Assembly (NCBI GenBank): GCA_017937885.1
Contig: JAGBCS010000011.1
Span: 1 to 38,711 of the forward strand
DNA from: Bacteroidales bacterium
Lineage (GTDB): Bacteria; Bacteroidota; Bacteroidia; Bacteroidales; UBA932
Length of the DNA stretch: 38,711 nucleotides
Direction of reading: 5' to 3'
Part shown: piece after piece, positions 1 through 7,266 of the stretch
Numbering within the stretch: position 1 is the first letter of the stretch
How the letters are laid out: every line of letters starts with the position of its first letter
Position numbers and translations under genes: made by a program
Notes under the pieces: generated by a model
The model's input: only the letters and a program-made list of their open reading frames with translations
Told to the model about the DNA's origin: nothing
Databases searched by the model: none

Positions 1-2
1 AT

Positions 3-1085
3 AAGGAGCTCGGACTCAACTCTGAGACTGCTACAGTATTCAACCTCAAGAGCAACGAGCAGGTTATCCTCAACACATGGTACGGCGGTGAGATGAAGAA
101 GGGTATCTTCTCACTCATGAACTACTACAACCCTCTCAAGGGCATCGCTTCAATGCACTGCTCTGCCAACACCAACATGGAAGGCACAAGCACTGCAATC
201 TTCTTCGGTCTTTCAGGAACAGGTAAGACTACCCTTTCAACTGACCCTAAGCGTCTCCTCATCGGTGACGACGAGCACGGTTGGGACGACGAGGGCGTAT
301 TCAACTACGAAGGCGGTTGCTACGCTAAGGTAATCAACCTCGATCCAGTTTCAGAGCCAGACATCTACAAGGCAATCCGCCGCGACGCTCTCCTCGAGAA
401 CGTAACTGTAGACGCAAACGGCAAGATCGATTTCGCAGACAAGAGCGTTACAGAGAACACTCGTGTATCTTACCCTATCAACCACATCGAGAACATCGCT
501 GTTCCTTCAAAGGGTCCTCACGCTCAGCAGGTCATCTTCCTTTCAGCTGACGCATTCGGAGTTCTCCCTCCAGTATCTATCCTTACTCCTGAGCAGACTC
601 AGTACTACTTCCTCTCAGGTTTCACCGCTAAGCTTGCAGGTACAGAGCGTGGCATCACTGAGCCAACTCCTACATTCTCAGCTTGCTTCGGTGCTGCATT
701 CCTTTCACTCCACCCAACCAAGTACGGTGAGGAGCTCGTGAAGAGAATGGAGAAGGTCGGTGCCAAGGCATACCTCGTGAACACAGGATGGAACGGTACA
801 GGAAAGCGTATCTCTATCAAGGATACAAGAGGAATCATCGACGCTATCCTCGACGGTTCTATCGACAAGGCTCCTACCAAGACTATCCCTTACTTCGACT
901 TCGTGGTTCCTACAGAACTCCCAGGAGTTGACCCGGCTATCCTCGACCCACGTGACACTTACGAGTGCGCATGCCAGTGGGAGGAGAAGGCTAAGGATCT
1001 CGCAGGACGTTTCATCAAGAACTTCGCTAAGTTCACAGGCAACGACCTCGGCAAGTCTCTCGTAGCAGCTGGTCCAAAGCTCTAA
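3..1085 (+). CDS. pckA: Phosphoenolpyruvate carboxykinase (ATP), 5' end cut off by window edge
   Basis: Catalyses the reversible conversion of oxaloacetate and ATP to phosphoenolpyruvate and CO2 in the cytoplasm, linking the TCA branch to gluconeogenesis; in many anaerobic Bacteroidota it is used in the CO2-fixing direction on the way to succinate. The frame is open from the first full codon, so translation continues from outside the window: residues [10 protein letters not shown] and [15 protein letters not shown] precede the first in-frame ATG at 93 and match the family. The P-loop GLSGTGKT (207-230) and the following [10 protein letters not shown] metal/kinase-2 motif are intact. About 360 residues are visible of a family length near 535-540, so roughly the first third is missing. 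Codon use is strongly biased (ctc, cgt, tac, aac), as in highly expressed genes. A strong terminator follows. Confidence 0.97.
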   Translation, partial: KELGLNSETATVFNLKSNEQVILNTWYGGEMKKGIFSLMNYYNPLKGIASMHCSANTNMEGTSTAIFFGLSGTGKTTLSTDPKRLLIGDDEHGWDDEGVFNYEGGCYAKVINLDPVSEPDIYKAIRRDALLENVTVDANGKIDFADKSVTENTRVSYPINHIENIAVPSKGPHAQQVIFLSADAFGVLPPVSILTPEQTQYYFLSGFTAKLAGTERGITEPTPTFSACFGAAFLSLHPTKYGEELVKRMEKVGAKAYLVNTGWNGTGKRISIKDTRGIIDAILDGSIDKAPTKTIPYFDFVVPTELPGVDPAILDPRDTYECACQWEEKAKDLAGRFIKNFAKFTGNDLGKSLVAAGPKL

Positions 1086-1111
1086 TCTGAAATCAGATAA
1101 GACACAATAAG

Positions 1112-1147
1112 CAAGGCCTCGGAAATTTCCGAGGCCTTGTTCTTTTC
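1112..1147 (+). terminator. Rho-independent terminator of pckA
   Basis: A perfect 28-base palindrome at 1112-1139 (arms CAAGGCCTCGG / CCGAGGCCTTG around AAATTT) is followed by a T-rich tail. It lies 27 bases after the pckA stop, between pckA and the converging dipeptidyl peptidase gene. The minus-strand tail is poorer in T, so it mainly serves pckA. Confidence 0.9.
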
Positions 1148-1163
1148 ATATGATCCTTGAGAG

Positions 1164-3263
1164 TTATTTCTCAAGGAGATACTTCTTCCAGAATGTGTTG
1201 TTGGCTTCCTGGAAATGCTGTCCCTGGTAGCCGCGATATCCGTGCATTCCGTCAGGATAGATCATGAACTCGAACTTCTTGCCGCACTTGTGGAGTTCGT
1301 CGACAAGCATGAGCATATTCTGGAAATGTACATTGTCATCTGTAGTACCATGAGTAAGCTTGAGCATCACAGGCTCTACAGCACTGCAGCTCTCGGCATT
1401 GTACTCTGTCGGATAACCGTCGACATATGGGAGAACGCTTGAGGTCACATACCCTTCGGCATTAAGCTGAGGAGTCTCCATATAACGCTCTGTATAATGC
1501 GAGTCGTAGAGATCCCATTTGTTTACACCACCGCCAGCAATACCGTAATGATATTTGTCTGGAGCCATCATAAGAAGCTTGCAGGTCATCGTACCACCAT
1601 ATGAGAATCCCTGCACTCCGATCTTCTCGTCCTGCACATAAGGTTTCTCCATAAGCCAGTCCGCCCATTCGCAGAAGTCGATCACCTCCCAGTATGTCAG
1701 CTGCTTGTAGATCATATCAAGGCCGGTACGTCCGCAATGTCCACCAGCACGGTTGTCGACGGTGATCTGGATAATGCCGTTGTCTGACCACCACTGGTTA
1801 ATCGGATTTGGAGTAATCCAACGGTCTGCGACAAGAGGCATGTCAGGGCCACCATAGATATCGACATGCACCGGATATTTCTTCGCAGGATCGAAATCCT
1901 TCGGATATACAATCATTCCCGGAAGCGTGAAGCCGTCCTTCGTCGTCATGTAGACCAGTTCGCCGAGAGCATACTTCGATGCATCGTAATCAGGACCTTT
2001 CATATCGGCAACGATATTTCCTTCAAGTCCTTTCTTTCCATCTGCAGAGAACACGGCTACACGTGTAGGAGTCGTGACATTTGAATATGAGGCTGCAAAA
2101 TACTTTCCGTCAGGAGAGAACTTCACTCCTGTAACATTGTATGCAGGATCTGTAAGCGCAGTAATTACGCCCTTCGCATTTACCTTATACAAAGCCTGAC
2201 GCACGGTTGCGTCTCGTTTTGCAGTGAAATATACGTCGCCCTTCTTCTCGTCGACACGTACAAGCTCTATAGTCCAGTTTGTTCCGTCAGTGAGGCGGCG
2301 GAAGTCCTTGCCGTCATAAGAGAGGAAATATATCTGCTGCCATCCGGTCTCGAACTCACGGGCCATGTAAAGGCCCTTATCTGTGAAGATGACGCCAGCG
2401 AACCAGTTCAGCCAGGTCTTGTACGTCTCGTTGTAGACATGCTTCTTCGATCCATCCTCAACATTCACGCTGTAGAGGTCAATGGTATTCTGAATACGCG
2501 GCATGCGTGCGATGAAGAACTCCTTGCTGTCCGGGCCCCAGAAAGGTGTGCCGAAATACTGGTCCTCCTGCTCATTGAAGTCTGCCCATACGATCTCACC
2601 ATTTCCATCAGCATCCACAATTCCGATACGGACTTCAGGATTGGTCTGTCCTGCCTTCGGATAGCGTGTTTCGCTTACTGCGCCACCAAGACCGAGGTCA
2701 GTCACTGTAGGACTTACCCCACGAAGTGCTGCTGCTGACGGGTTCTCATAAGGCGAGTAGATAGGGAAAAGCGGAACTTCAGTATTGTCGAAGCGATAGA
2801 AACCGATCTTCCTGCTGTCAGGAGACCACCAGAAGGCCTTATATTTCGAAGGTCTTCCGAGGATTTCCTCATAGTATACCCAAGAGGCATATCCGTTCAG
2901 GATGAGGTCGGTACCGTCATGGGTAAGACGGGTTTCCTTACCTGAAGCGATATCGATCACATAAAGGTCGTTTGAGCGCGTGAAGGCGATCTTAGTCGAG
3001 TCTGGAGAATAAGTCATGTTCACAGCTCCTGCAGGCTGCACCGGGAAGTCTGAATACTTCTCAGGAGCCGATACTCCCCCGCGGGTCTTACCGGAACGGG
3101 CGTCCACAACAAAGGCTGCCTCGTCAGCATACGTTCCGTCATAAGTGAAGATCACTTCCTTCGGACTGATCCATTTCCATGCCCTTGGCACAGGATTGAA
3201 TTCCTGAGCAGCAGCGCCGGCTGCAAGGCTCAGCATAAATACAAAACTCAATAATTTCTTCAT
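1164..3263 (-). CDS. Dipeptidyl peptidase IV family serine peptidase (S9B), secreted
   Basis: Predicted periplasmic or surface exopeptidase releasing N-terminal X-Pro or X-Ala dipeptides. The N-terminus MKKLLSFVFMLSLAAGAAAQ is a signal peptide ending in an AxA-Q type signal peptidase I site. A DPP IV beta-propeller follows to about residue 460, then the alpha/beta hydrolase domain with nucleophile Ser554 in GFSYGG, the acid in GTTDDNVHF and His674 in DGMHGYRG. At 699 residues it has the usual family length. I chose the ATG at 3263 because the longer open frame to 3401 would put 46 non-secretory residues before the signal peptide, and those residues are translated from the hairpin element at 3301-3419. 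It lies downstream of the helicase gene on the same strand. I see no TAnnTTTG promoter in the gap, so read-through from the helicase operon is possible. The leader (3264-3300) is AT-rich. Confidence 0.95.
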   Translation of the reverse strand: MKKLLSFVFMLSLAAGAAAQEFNPVPRAWKWISPKEVIFTYDGTYADEAAFVVDARSGKTRGGVSAPEKYSDFPVQPAGAVNMTYSPDSTKIAFTRSNDLYVIDIASGKETRLTHDGTDLILNGYASWVYYEEILGRPSKYKAFWWSPDSRKIGFYRFDNTEVPLFPIYSPYENPSAAALRGVSPTVTDLGLGGAVSETRYPKAGQTNPEVRIGIVDADGNGEIVWADFNEQEDQYFGTPFWGPDSKEFFIARMPRIQNTIDLYSVNVEDGSKKHVYNETYKTWLNWFAGVIFTDKGLYMAREFETGWQQIYFLSYDGKDFRRLTDGTNWTIELVRVDEKKGDVYFTAKRDATVRQALYKVNAKGVITALTDPAYNVTGVKFSPDGKYFAASYSNVTTPTRVAVFSADGKKGLEGNIVADMKGPDYDASKYALGELVYMTTKDGFTLPGMIVYPKDFDPAKKYPVHVDIYGGPDMPLVADRWITPNPINQWWSDNGIIQITVDNRAGGHCGRTGLDMIYKQLTYWEVIDFCEWADWLMEKPYVQDEKIGVQGFSYGGTMTCKLLMMAPDKYHYGIAGGGVNKWDLYDSHYTERYMETPQLNAEGYVTSSVLPYVDGYPTEYNAESCSAVEPVMLKLTHGTTDDNVHFQNMLMLVDELHKCGKKFEFMIYPDGMHGYRGYQGQHFQEANNTFWKKYLLEK

Positions 3264-3300
3264 ATACCTATTTATTATATATATATTATTCTTTACTCTC

Positions 3301-3419
3301 ATCAGCGCCGTAGACAGGGTGGTTTCTGATGACCCCCGCGGCCGCCGCTTTCGCGGCTTCACGCACCCCCTAGCCGTGGGTGGCATGTCACAGGAAACCA
3401 CCCTGCCTACGGCGCTGAT
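3301..3419. repeat. Capped hairpin element, copy 1 (unique stem plus conserved 61-base core)
   Basis: The outer arms 3301-3326 and 3394-3419 are inverted repeats of 26 bases with one difference, which becomes a G-U pair in a minus-strand transcript. Inside them is a 61-base GC-rich core (3330-3390) that starts TGACCCCCGCGG and ends GGCATGTCA; its ends TGAC/GTCA pair, with one unpaired A (3329) on the left. The core recurs at 30611-30671 with 58 of 61 bases identical, but the outer stems of the two copies are unrelated. The right arm contains the last three codons and the stop of the helicase gene. No T-tract follows on either strand, so it is not a standard intrinsic terminator. The core includes an internal hairpin GCCGC-GAAA-GCGGC on the minus strand, with a GNRA-type loop. 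I do not recognise the family. Confidence 0.85.
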
Positions 3420-4873
3420 TCAAACAATTCATCCTTGAAGTTGACAAGATAGACTTTTTCAGTCGCTCGCGTCATGGCCGTATACAGCCACTTCAGGTCA
3501 TCCTGAGTCAGGTCATCCTGAGTCAGTTCCTCCTGCCAGAACGGATTGTCGATGAAGACGCACTTCCACTGACCTCCCTGGGACTTGTGGCATGTAACCG
3601 CATTGGCATACTTCAGCTGCAACGCATTGTAATACTTGTCCTCTCGAACAGCCTCATACCTCTTCTTCTTCGTCGTTATATGGCTATAGTCCTCATTCAC
3701 ACCCTGATACAGAAGATTCGACTGTTCATATGTAAGCGAGGCGCTTTCGGATTCCAATGTGTCCAATATGACCTTTGCCACAATCTCCTGATCGTCATAG
3801 TCCGGGAAGGAGATCCTCGCCTCTGCGAAATGCAGTCCGTATCTTTCCTCGTACTTCGATATCTTTATAAGCTTCGCTATATCACCATTGGCAATATAGT
3901 CCATATCCTTGATATTCTCGACGAACTGGTAGCAGTTCTTCACTATCATAAGCTTGTCGTCACGGACCAGCCTTTCCTCCTTGAACTGAACAGTCGAGCG
4001 GACACCAAGATTGTACTTGATTGCCCGACGGTTCGAACGACACAAGATAACTGTCTCATCCTCACCGTAACGCGCATAAGCATCTGATATCTTCTCGATC
4101 AGTTCTCCCCCGCCTATCCTCTCTACATCATCAAATGGGGAAACTTCAAGTCCCAGGTCACACAGATCCATCACCCCCGGGCCATATTCAAGTTCCGTCA
4201 GAAGCTGTCTTATCAAGGTTGCATTGTACAATATTCCCGATTCCTTCTGCTGGCGGACCACCGTCGTCATCTCTGCAAACACCGTCCCTCCCATCATTGC
4301 CATATAGTCCTTCGACAGAGCAGGCGAAGCATCCAGGCCTATCGGAGAAAGCTGGGCGGAATCCCCGATCATAATGACCTTGCACTCTACTCCAGAACGG
4401 ACGAAAGTGATCAGGTCTTCAAGCAGATTACCAGATCCGAAGGCTGTCGAAGACTGCTGCTGACCGGCATCAATGCCAATAAGAGAGACCTCGTCGACAA
4501 CAAAAAGTGTCTCTTTATCCTTGTTAGGAGCCAACGTGAACTGGCCGAATCCGTCTCCTCCTACAGATTTCTGTCTGTAGATATGTTTGTGTATCGTATA
4601 GGCAGGCTGGCCGGCATATGACGAAAGTACCTTGGCTGCACGTCCTGTAGGAGCTAGAAGCACGCACTTTGTACCGTATTGCTTCATTACAGATATGACT
4701 GCCGAAACAGCTGTTGTCTTTCCTGTTCCGGCATATCCGTTCACAATCATTATATCGTCTTCATCAGACGACACGAAATCAGCCACTTTGCGCAGAAGAG
4801 AATCCTGGCAAGGCGTCGGATCATGATGCAGATGCGAAAGAAACCCGGAATAGAGAAAGTCGCTGCGCCCCAT
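3407..4873 (-). CDS. RecD/Dda-like superfamily 1 DNA helicase
   Basis: ATP-dependent 5'-3' type DNA helicase of the AAA_30/UvrD_C_2 group, probably acting in recombination or repair in the cytoplasm. Visible motifs: Walker A GYAGTGKT (residues 46-53), PTGRAA (motif Ia), Walker B VVDEVS (about 125-130), GDSAQLSP (motif III, about 170-177), TCHKSQGGQW (motif V) and LYTAMTRATEKVYLV (motif VI). At 488 residues it is typical of the stand-alone RecD-like helicases of Bacteroidota; no RecB or RecC partner is nearby. Its ATG overlaps the trkH stop by one base (TAATG), so it is the third gene of a HAMP-like/trkH/helicase operon. Its last codons and stop lie inside an arm of the capped hairpin. An in-frame 15-bp duplication near the C-terminus gives LTQDDLTQDD just before motif VI. 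Confidence 0.93.
   Translation of the reverse strand: MGRSDFLYSGFLSHLHHDPTPCQDSLLRKVADFVSSDEDDIMIVNGYAGTGKTTAVSAVISVMKQYGTKCVLLAPTGRAAKVLSSYAGQPAYTIHKHIYRQKSVGGDGFGQFTLAPNKDKETLFVVDEVSLIGIDAGQQQSSTAFGSGNLLEDLITFVRSGVECKVIMIGDSAQLSPIGLDASPALSKDYMAMMGGTVFAEMTTVVRQQKESGILYNATLIRQLLTELEYGPGVMDLCDLGLEVSPFDDVERIGGGELIEKISDAYARYGEDETVILCRSNRRAIKYNLGVRSTVQFKEERLVRDDKLMIVKNCYQFVENIKDMDYIANGDIAKLIKISKYEERYGLHFAEARISFPDYDDQEIVAKVILDTLESESASLTYEQSNLLYQGVNEDYSHITTKKKRYEAVREDKYYNALQLKYANAVTCHKSQGGQWKCVFIDNPFWQEELTQDDLTQDDLKWLYTAMTRATEKVYLVNFKDELFESAP
3494..3523 (-). repeat. Two tandem 15-bp units inside the helicase gene
   Basis: CAGGTCATCCTGAGT occurs twice head to tail, identical, and keeps frame, doubling the peptide LTQDD shortly before helicase motif VI. 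It looks like a recent slippage duplication. Confidence 0.85.
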
Positions 4874-6324
4874 TATCTCTCACGCTTGAATATAAGTGAA
4901 ATCACGATAAGTACCGGAAAGATCTCGACACGGCCGAGGAACATGTCCACGGAATATATGAACTTCGCCATCATAGGTTGAGCGGAATAATTGTCCATAC
5001 ACCCGACTTCCGAAAGTCCCGGACCGACACTTCCGACAGAAGCTATGACACCTGATACAGCCTCCGAGACATCAGCCCCGCACATCAGCACGCCTATAAT
5101 CGAAATGAAGATGACGACGAAATAGACGACGATATACAGCATGACAGAATGAACCGTGCTGTCCGGCAGATGGTGTCCGCTGAGGCGCACCTGAGTTACC
5201 AAAGAAGGATGCATCCTGCGCTTGACATCATTGGCTATGGCCTTGAAGGCAATGATCACCCTGTCCACCTTTATACCTCCCGTCGTCGATCCCGAGCAGC
5301 CGCACTGGAACGACGCGAACAGCAGCACGATGCCTGCAAACCAAGGCCACAACGAATTGTCGCATATTGCAAAACCGGCAGTCGTCATGTAACTGACTAC
5401 CGTGAAAGACGAATCCATCAAAGCCCTTCCCCAGGATTCATATCCTCCCTGAAGCTTCAAAGAGATCATGACGAAAAAGGCCATCACAGCCATCGAGCCG
5501 AAATAATACTTCACGACCGTGTTGTTCAGAGGCTTGATCGAACGCGAGACAAACACAGAGTAAAGCAGGCCGAAATGCAGCGCAGAAATAGCCATGAAAA
5601 ACATCACGAGGAGATTGATCAGATCGGAGCCATAGTAGCCTATAGAGAGATTCCGGGTACTGAATCCTCCCGTTGCCGCAATGCTGAATGCATGGTTCAA
5701 CGCATCGAAAGGTGTCATGCCGGCAAGCCACAATGACAAGAAAATGACGACAGTCAGAATGACATATACCATCGTAATGATATATATGGTCTTGCTTGAT
5801 TTGTATCTGTATCCCTCCTTGGAAAGGGAAGATAGCTCCATATTGGTCAGTTTCAGACGATAAGGGCTGGCATCAGGCATGACAAGCAGCAGGAAGACCA
5901 CGACTCCCAATCCACCGATATAATGGGTCGAAGAACGCCAGAACAGAAGGCTCTTCGGAAGCGCTTCGATGTCGTTGAGAATCGTCGAACCAGTCGTCGT
6001 ATATCCGGACACACTCTCGAACCAGGCGTTCATAAGCGTAAACTCACCTCCCCAAAGCACATATGGCAGCATTCCGAATATGAAGGAAAGGAGCCACGAC
6101 AGGACAATGGTCAGAAATCCGTCCTGAAGCGACAGCGGCTGGCTCCTGCGCACGAAGATGAATGGGAAGGCTCCCACAATCAAGGTTATGATGCAGCTGA
6201 TGGTCAGCGGGCCGAATGCGGAATCACGGCCGTTCACTATCGAAACGATAATGGACAGGAACATGAAGAGGGCACTTACCAGAAGCGCCTTTCCTACATT
6301 GGTCGATATGGCTTTTACATTCAT
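4873..6324 (-). CDS. trkH: TrkH family potassium uptake protein, membrane subunit
   Basis: Potassium-translocating subunit of a Trk/Ktr-type uptake system in the inner membrane. The 483 residues contain many hydrophobic helices and four repeated pore loops: SGYTTTGSTIL, SIAATGGFSTRN, MTTAGFAICDNS and ASVGSVGPGLSEVG, whose glycines form the selectivity filter in this family. Length is normal for TrkH. The start overlaps the upstream HAMP-like gene by four bases (ATGA) and the stop overlaps the helicase ATG by one base, so the three are translationally linked. The usual cytoplasmic partner TrkA is absent from the window; the upstream membrane protein is not TrkA-like. TrkA may be encoded elsewhere. 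Confidence 0.95.
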   Translation of the reverse strand: MNVKAISTNVGKALLVSALFMFLSIIVSIVNGRDSAFGPLTISCIITLIVGAFPFIFVRRSQPLSLQDGFLTIVLSWLLSFIFGMLPYVLWGGEFTLMNAWFESVSGYTTTGSTILNDIEALPKSLLFWRSSTHYIGGLGVVVFLLLVMPDASPYRLKLTNMELSSLSKEGYRYKSSKTIYIITMVYVILTVVIFLSLWLAGMTPFDALNHAFSIAATGGFSTRNLSIGYYGSDLINLLVMFFMAISALHFGLLYSVFVSRSIKPLNNTVVKYYFGSMAVMAFFVMISLKLQGGYESWGRALMDSSFTVVSYMTTAGFAICDNSLWPWFAGIVLLFASFQCGCSGSTTGGIKVDRVIIAFKAIANDVKRRMHPSLVTQVRLSGHHLPDSTVHSVMLYIVVYFVVIFISIIGVLMCGADVSEAVSGVIASVGSVGPGLSEVGCMDNYSAQPMMAKFIYSVDMFLGRVEIFPVLIVISLIFKRER

Positions 6325-7196
6325 TTCAGGGCGTCTTCCTCTGCTATGGTCTTAAGGATCTTCTCCCTGTCATCCCTGAGGGACTTTACACGTCTCTTCA
6401 GTTCCAGATTCTCCTCCACAAGCTCGGATACTCCGTTGCTGATATTCGCGAGCTGATCATCTCCGTCGAAGGTATAGCTGTAACGGCGGGATGATATGCG
6501 GTAATTGTCTATCCCGGCTGATATCTTATAGATAGGGTTTACATAATAAGCCATTGTGAAATACAACAGAAGGATGACCAGAAGGATACCCGCACCGACT
6601 GACACCACGCCCGGGATGATGCTTCGATAAAAGCCTGCATCGAAATCCGCGGAATTCGTCCTGAGTTCGTCGTGGATCATTTCGTTCAGCACGGCCATAT
6701 CCTCACGGAAGGCATTGTAGCATGGCTGGAGAGTACCGAAGAACCACTCACCTGTATCGACACTGTCGGCAAGGAAGACCTCGTCGAACTTGAGGGAAGT
6801 CGTCATGAACTTGTTGAAAGAAGTGGACACGGTATCGACCATCGGAAGAGCCGTCTGCTTGGTGAAGGAATTCTTCAGCGAGTCAGCCTGGGCATTGAAG
6901 TACTTGATGTTGAATTCCGGCATCAGCGATATGTCATTCTGCACCACTACAGCAAGCATCTGATGGTTATACTCTTCAGTGATGTCTGCAAGGCGCTGAG
7001 ACAGATTGATACTATGTATGTTGGAAGCAATAAGATCCGATACATAAGAACTCATCCTGCGGTATTCGACGATCGAAATGACACTGGACAGCAGGAGGAT
7101 CATAGCGAGCGAACCGAGACTCATAAAGAGCTTCCTTTTTATCGACGGTTTCCTTTCATGCTTTTTTCTCAAAAACTTCGGTAACATATTCCGCAT
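6321..7196 (-). CDS. Membrane sensor-like protein: four-helix periplasmic domain plus HAMP-like/coiled coil, no output domain
   Basis: A short basic N-terminus is followed by a first membrane helix (about 24-44), a helical extracytoplasmic region of about 150 residues that resembles the four-helix-bundle ligand domains of chemoreceptors and histidine kinases, and a second membrane helix (about 195-217). After this comes a HAMP-like segment starting [14 protein letters not shown] and a charged coiled coil ([18 protein letters not shown]). The protein stops at 291 residues, where a kinase or methyl-accepting domain would normally begin; the end is an ordinary stop followed directly by trkH, so I see no sign of a frameshift. 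It is the first gene of the trkH operon with a TAnnTTTG promoter just upstream. A role in sensing potassium or osmotic state, or in acting on TrkH, is inference only. Confidence 0.75.
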   Translation of the reverse strand: MRNMLPKFLRKKHERKPSIKRKLFMSLGSLAMILLLSSVISIVEYRRMSSYVSDLIASNIHSINLSQRLADITEEYNHQMLAVVVQNDISLMPEFNIKYFNAQADSLKNSFTKQTALPMVDTVSTSFNKFMTTSLKFDEVFLADSVDTGEWFFGTLQPCYNAFREDMAVLNEMIHDELRTNSADFDAGFYRSIIPGVVSVGAGILLVILLLYFTMAYYVNPIYKISAGIDNYRISSRRYSYTFDGDDQLANISNGVSELVEENLELKRRVKSLRDDREKILKTIAEEDALK

Positions 7197-7210
7197 TTTT
7201 ATACAATTTA

Positions 7211-7218
7211 CAAAGATA
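7211..7218 (-). promoter_or_regulatory. Bacteroidota -7 element (TATCTTTG) of the HAMP-like/trkH operon
   Basis: On the minus strand this reads TATCTTTG, an exact match to TAnnTTTG, 14 bases upstream of the start codon. That gives a very short leader, so either this box or the annotated ATG may need revision. A clear -33 TTG is not evident. Confidence 0.5.
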
Positions 7219-7230
7219 GAAAAATCTTCG

Positions 7231-7238
7231 TATATTTG
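7231..7238 (+). promoter_or_regulatory. Bacteroidota -7 element (TATATTTG) of the GH95 gene
   Basis: TATATTTG matches TAnnTTTG and lies 28 bases before the GH95 ATG. It sits only 12 bases from the oppositely directed -7 box at 7211-7218. Confidence 0.55.
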
Positions 7239-7266
7239 GAGTGATTTTCACAAAAGACCCGAACTC

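Noticed and set aside
3264..3401. N-terminal extension of dipeptidyl peptidase IV
   Set aside because: The extra 46 residues are translated from the capped hairpin and AT-rich leader; a signal peptide starts at the internal ATG (3263).
3301..3419. Reading the capped hairpin as an ordinary intrinsic terminator
   Set aside because: No T-tract on either strand, a stem much longer than needed, and a core shared with a second site having an unrelated stem.
7078..7266. N-terminal extension of the GH95 gene
   Set aside because: It would overlap the divergent gene and contain the promoter; the lipoprotein signal begins at 7267.
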